Positions 20,790-22,233 of a DNA stretch of 22,233 nucleotides are shown here, piece by piece (position 1 is the first letter of the stretch; every line of letters begins with the position of its first letter). Origin of the DNA: JBGTKH01 sp041744735 (GTDB lineage: Bacteria > Planctomycetota > Planctomycetia > Pirellulales > Pirellulaceae). The stretch lies in assembly GCA_041744735.1 (NCBI GenBank), contig JBGTKH010000505.1, positions 1 through 22,233 of the forward strand. The letters are read 5' to 3'. The translations under genes and the position numbers were made by a program. The notes under the pieces are model-generated. The model saw only the letters and a list, made by a program, of their open reading frames with translations. It made no database searches and had not been told where the DNA came from.

Positions 20790-21182
20790 TTATATCTTCT
20801 GCCGAATCAACATGACGCCGTCGAGCTTTTTGAACCGCACGCACGACTTGCCCATGTCCAACTTCTTGCCGGACTTGGCCCACGCTTCGCGGAACCAGGC
20901 CTCATGCTCGGGATTGCCATAGACGCAACCAAGGTAAACCGAGATGTAATTTTTTTGCGAGGCCAGACACGCAAACGGCAGCGGCTGCTTCGGGTCACAG
21001 TGGTATCCGGGCGGGTAGATGCTGTGCGGCACGAAGTAACCGATCATGCCGTACTGCATCCCTTCTTCGTAACCCTTCGGCAGATTCTTCAGAATTACAT
21101 TGCGGATCGCTTGCACGGCCTCGCGGCGATCGGCTGGCAGTTCGCCAAGATACTGTTCGACGGTTGTGGCTTTGCTTTGCAT
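20790..21182 (-). CDS. DUF1801 (YdhG-like) domain protein
   Basis: A 130-residue protein. QSKATTVEQYLGELPADRREAVQAIRNVILKNLPKGYEEGMQYGMIGYFVPHSIYPPGYHCDPKQPLPFACLASQKNYISVYL is a strong match to the DUF1801/YdhG family of small cytoplasmic proteins of unknown function, as are the AKSGKKLDMGKSCVRFKKLD segments. The end (GVMLIRQKI) is shorter than I expect: most relatives carry ~15-20 more residues after KKLD. I found no clear continuation in the other two frames, so natural variation or a small deletion are both possible. No ribosome site is seen before the ATG at 21182. A TATACT box (minus strand, 21189-21194) lies only 6 nt upstream, so a leaderless transcript is possible. Confidence 0.85.
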   Translation of the reverse strand: MQSKATTVEQYLGELPADRREAVQAIRNVILKNLPKGYEEGMQYGMIGYFVPHSIYPPGYHCDPKQPLPFACLASQKNYISVYLGCVYGNPEHEAWFREAWAKSGKKLDMGKSCVRFKKLDGVMLIRQKI

Positions 21183-21214
21183 GTGATCAGTATACCTCGT
21201 TGGGCTGCGGTGTG

Positions 21215-21243
21215 TTGACCTGGAAAGTCGCAGGGAACAGAAT
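21215..21243 (+). promoter_or_regulatory. Candidate promoter for the second sulfatase
   Basis: TTGACC (21215-21220) is followed by 17 bp and CAGAAT (21238-21243), in the divergent gap. It implies a ~57-nt leader before the ATG at 21307. Confidence 0.35.
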
Positions 21244-21306
21244 GAACTCAGCAGTCAACTAGTCACTGCGCTTTTTCAACTGAATCCCTTTGAATGAGGA
21301 CGTACG

Positions 21307-22233
21307 ATGTCTCTGTTCCTTACCCAGTCGGCGGCCGGTTGCCGCTGGTCGCATGCGCTTCAACTTCTTTACAAATTGACAACCCTTGCCGTAGCCGTTG
21401 TTGCAGCAATTGTTTCACAAGCCGCACCCTCGCGCGCAGCCAACGCCGAGCCGCGCGAGCGGCCGAACATCATCTTCATCTTGGCTGACGATCTTGGCTA
21501 CGGCGACGTGGGCTGTTTCGGCCAGCAGCGATTTCAGACGCCCAATCTCGATCGGATGGCTCGCGAAGGGATGCGGTTCACGGACTTTTACGCGGGTTCG
21601 ACCGTGTGTGCACCGTCGCGATGCGCGTTGATGACCGGCTATCACACGGGCCACTGCCTGATTCGCGGCAACGGCAAAGACAATCTGCGGCCCGAAGATG
21701 TAACGGTGGCCGACTTGATGAAAGAGGCGGGCTACGCGACGTGCTTGTCGGGCAAGTGGGGCTTGGGACACGCGGGCTCGACGGGCGTGCCGACCAAGCA
21801 GGGCTTCGATTATTTCTTCGGCTACCTCGATCAGCATCACGCGCACAATTTCTATCCGAGTTTTCTCATGCGGAACGAAGATCGCGTGCCGTTGAAGAAC
21901 GTCGTGCCGGGCCAGGGCGAATGGGGCCAAGGCGTGGCGACGAAGAAGGTCGAGTACAGTCACGATCTGTTCACCGACGAGGCGTTGGGCTTCATCGACC
22001 GCAACCGCGACCAGCCGTTCTTCATGTACCTGGCGTGGACGATTCCGCACGCCAACAACGAGGCCGGCAACAAAGGGATGGAAGTGCCCGATTACGGCAT
22101 CTACGCCGACAAAGATTGGCCCGAACCGCAAAAGGGACACGCGGCGATGATCACGCGGATGGATGCCGACTTGGGCAAGCTGCTGGATCTGTTGGCGAAG
22201 TACGGCATCGACGATAACACGCTGATCCTGTTC
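21307..22233 (+). CDS. Secreted arylsulfatase-type sulfatase, N-terminal part (runs off the window)
   Basis: The frame is open from ATG 21307 to the last base, giving 309 residues; the C-terminal part is outside the window. Residues ~18-46 are a long signal peptide (LLYKLTTLAVAVVAAIVSQAAPSRA). Asp-Asp in FILADDLGYGDVG bind metal. The formylglycine site is the canonical C-A-P-S-R in STVCAPSRCALMTG. ATCLSGKWGLGHAG contains the active-site Lys, and TIPHANNEA the His. GYLDQHHAHNFYPSFLMRNEDRV is typical of the arylsulfatase A-like S1 group common in planctomycetes. GAGGA lies 6 nt before the ATG. It is divergent from the DUF1801 gene. In contrast to the first sulfatase in the window, the catalytic core motif here is standard. 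Confidence 0.93.
   Translation, partial: MSLFLTQSAAGCRWSHALQLLYKLTTLAVAVVAAIVSQAAPSRAANAEPRERPNIIFILADDLGYGDVGCFGQQRFQTPNLDRMAREGMRFTDFYAGSTVCAPSRCALMTGYHTGHCLIRGNGKDNLRPEDVTVADLMKEAGYATCLSGKWGLGHAGSTGVPTKQGFDYFFGYLDQHHAHNFYPSFLMRNEDRVPLKNVVPGQGEWGQGVATKKVEYSHDLFTDEALGFIDRNRDQPFFMYLAWTIPHANNEAGNKGMEVPDYGIYADKDWPEPQKGHAAMITRMDADLGKLLDLLAKYGIDDNTLILF

Noticed and set aside
1..22233. Defence island, prophage or secondary-metabolite cluster
   Set aside because: No restriction, toxin-antitoxin, phage, transposase or biosynthetic gene set is present; the single Uma2 protein is not enough.

Overview
The window looks like chromosomal DNA of a GC-rich planctomycete, most likely of the Pirellulales type. 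Signs of this are two secreted sulfatases, a secreted ThuA-like protein, a remnant of a secreted WPGWRGP-type PQQ/beta-propeller protein, two csrA genes, an Uma2-family nuclease, many lineage-restricted secreted proteins, and long intergenic spaces filled with palindromic repeats. No tRNA, rRNA, CRISPR array, phage gene or transposase was recognised. This placement rests on family recall and was not tested by a search.

Layout. 1-348 (+) is the 3' end of an iron-dependent hydroxyacid-oxoacid transhydrogenase/alcohol dehydrogenase. 357-463 is an array of GTGGGCGGGTC repeats ending in a hairpin. 475-3092 (-) holds a ThuA-like secreted protein and a CbiA/CobB-like protein that has lost its P-loop and glutaminase cysteine. 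3092-4318 (-) is a periplasmic HtrA/DegP protease, divergent from RNase III (4513-5250, +), which is followed by csrA-1 (5446-5781, +). 5951-8095 (-) is a large lipoprotein lipase. 8340-10775 (+) is a sulfatase followed closely by a DegT-type aminotransferase whose stop codon overlaps that of the convergent csrA-2 (10772-11026, -). 11698-14111 (+) carries a TPR protein, a small membrane protein, an Uma2 nuclease and a PPOX/FMN-binding protein. 14211-17988 (-) carries an unrecognised 409-aa protein, an internally deleted beta-propeller gene and a large alpha/beta hydrolase. 18329-21182 (-) is a probable three-gene run: a DUF1801 protein, a secreted 522-aa protein and a protein made of two tandem copies of a ~110-residue domain. 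A second sulfatase (21307 onward, +) runs off the window end.

How the parts relate. Most genes are secreted or envelope proteins (sulfatases, lipases/hydrolases, ThuA, HtrA) consistent with breakdown of external polymers and periplasmic quality control. RNase III and two CsrA paralogs form a post-transcriptional RNA-control element. I see no defence island or biosynthetic cluster.

The most unusual signal is non-coding. Six intergenic elements share one architecture: GTAG, a 20-nt hairpin with an 8-bp stem and 4-nt loop, a spacer, a second hairpin of the same geometry, and CTAC. The stem sequences differ between copies but keep their pairing. Two copies are 63/64 identical in opposite orientation. 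One sits inside a ~128-bp fold-back unit with AGCTAGTGC/GCACTAGCT ends, and the matching end of the other supplies the stop codon of the CbiA-like gene. This looks like a small non-autonomous mobile palindrome family.
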